From Rothia sp035916755 (GTDB lineage Bacteria > Actinomycetota > Actinomycetes > Actinomycetales > Micrococcaceae): DNA of 64,000 nucleotides. This document shows, piece by piece, positions 63,371 to 64,000 of this stretch (position 1 is the first letter of the stretch; each line of letters begins with the position of its first letter). The notes under the pieces were generated by a model. That model was not told where the DNA came from. It saw only the letters and a list, made by a program, of their open reading frames with translations, and searched no databases. The position numbers and the translations under genes are program-made. Location of the stretch: the NCBI RefSeq assembly GCF_035916755.1, contig NZ_JAYWIX010000006.1, positions 181,049 through 245,048 on the forward strand, in the 5' to 3' direction.

Positions 63371-64000
63371 GGTGAATGTCCTTCTCTACATAGGGGTTGT
63401 GTACACCTGGCATAACGGGTAGAGAAGGGTGCAGTATTCCTTGAAAAGGAGTCAGGGAGGGTCGTTTGGGGGAGGTTTGAAGGTTTTTCAAAGAATTTTA
63501 GGTGTAGTGGGTCATAGATGTGAGCCATAGACCTGCCTCACTAGCCACCTTTGACTAGGTGGAATGTTGTCAGTAGGGGTGCTTTGCAGGGTTGAAAATG
63601 GGGGTTTGGACGCCTGTGGTTGGCTTTTGGGGTCATTTTCGACTTGCGAAGTGTTTTGAACCTGCGTAGAGTATTACGAGTCGCCACGGCACAGGGGAAG
63701 CCCGCCAAGCGACAAAACACCTAGTCACATAGCGAATTCAGGCTCCGGTCGGAACTGATGAATCCCAGCTCGTAGGAGTGAGGTTTTGAAGTAATAATCC
63801 AGCCAACAGCCACTGTGAGACACAACACGGAACACCGAGTTGACACGCAGAAAAGAAACGCGATAGACTAGACGAGTTGCCCAAACGGGTGACACAAAAA
63901 CTTGAGAATGACCGATACGAAACACCGGCCAGTTCCACTGGCTAGGGTTGAGAATGCGGTTTGTTGCTTGAAAACTCAATAGCGTACCAATGTTATACAT
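63371..64000 (+). promoter_or_regulatory. rRNA operon promoters and leader (16S start beyond window)
   Basis: 630 bp without a supported gene. Candidate promoters are TTGCGA-17-TAGAGT (63644-63672) and TTGACA-18-TAGACT (63840-63869). The last bases contain GCTTGAAAACTCAATAGCG, close to the GTTTGAGAACTCAATAGTG leader element found before 16S rRNA in actinobacteria. So an rRNA operon should begin just past base 64000 on the plus strand. The open frame 63725-64000 on the other strand lacks a protein signal. Confidence 0.65.

Noticed and set aside
63725..64000. Minus-strand open frame of 91 codons at the right edge
   Set aside because: It covers the rRNA promoter and leader region, and its translation has no recognisable features.

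Overview
The window is about 64 kb of chromosome from a high-GC Gram-positive bacterium. It carries the replication origin of a member of the Micrococcaceae, most like Rothia. The evidence is the actinobacterial order dnaA-dnaN-recF-dciA-gyrB-gyrA-tRNA-Ile-tRNA-Ala read on the minus strand, opposite rpmH-rnpA-yidD-yidC-khpB-rsmG-parA-parB read on the plus strand. The DLW-39 micro-gene, the DUF3566 gene after gyrA, a mycoredoxin-like gene and the parS sequence agree with this. The genus is inferred from gene content only, because no 16S rRNA lies inside the window.

Layout. 1-6.2 kb: the galK tail, small stress-type proteins, a lipoprotein, rhomboid protease, cyclophilin, an ORC1/Cdc6-like AAA ATPase behind a 28-bp perfect inverted repeat, and a Lys/Ala-rich membrane-anchored protein. 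About 6.6-8.4 kb: a lower-GC island with two decayed DNA-binding (plasmid-type) genes and a two-gene operon for a bacteriocin-like secreted peptide and a small membrane protein, apparently inserted into a chromosomal gene. 8.8-13.7 kb: a glutamate-type symporter, then two copies of a 240-bp 5S rRNA/tRNA-Ala module bracketing an ATPase gene and a phosphate-transporter operon, then tRNA-Ile. 13.9-24.9 kb: gyrase, recF, dnaN, dnaA and both origin spacers. 24.9-33.5 kb: the rpmH-parB side with a parS cluster, followed by a low-GC stretch with orphan membrane proteins and a wrecked HTH-Fic module. 33.5-40 kb: trxA, trxB, a pseudokinase-like membrane protein, murJ, a Nudix hydrolase and the CCA-adding enzyme. 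40-49 kb: SatD-like regulator with a membrane partner, an ABC exporter, the rpsF-ssb-rpsR-rplI operon and a DUF418 protein. 49-53 kb: an SMR exporter, glycerate kinase and siderophore-iron uptake. 53.7-57.7 kb: dnaB with two in-frame inteins. 57.7-64 kb: a TetR regulator, remnants of alkD-like and Abi-like genes, DUF421, a sensor kinase/response regulator pair, a flavin-dependent oxidoreductase, and at the right edge the promoters and leader of an rRNA operon whose 16S gene must begin beyond base 64000.

The core genes work together. DnaA, DnaN, RecF, GyrA/B, DciA, DnaB and SSB initiate and carry out replication at the origin in the 22.4-24.9 kb region. ParA, ParB and seven parS-like sites segregate the new origins. 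YidC/YidD and RnpA/L34 link membrane insertion and translation.

The most unusual observations are these: a 97-99-nt intergenic repeat (29944-30040 and 61402-61500) whose terminal stem shows compensatory base changes; a DnaB with two different inteins, one carrying the class 3 W-C-T signature plus a cysteine cluster; an origin-like DnaA-box patch 20 kb from the origin; the decayed plasmid/bacteriocin island; a 46-bp palindrome touching the satD-like start codon; and over-representation of the octamer GCGGACGC. All calls come from reading the sequence; no database search was run.
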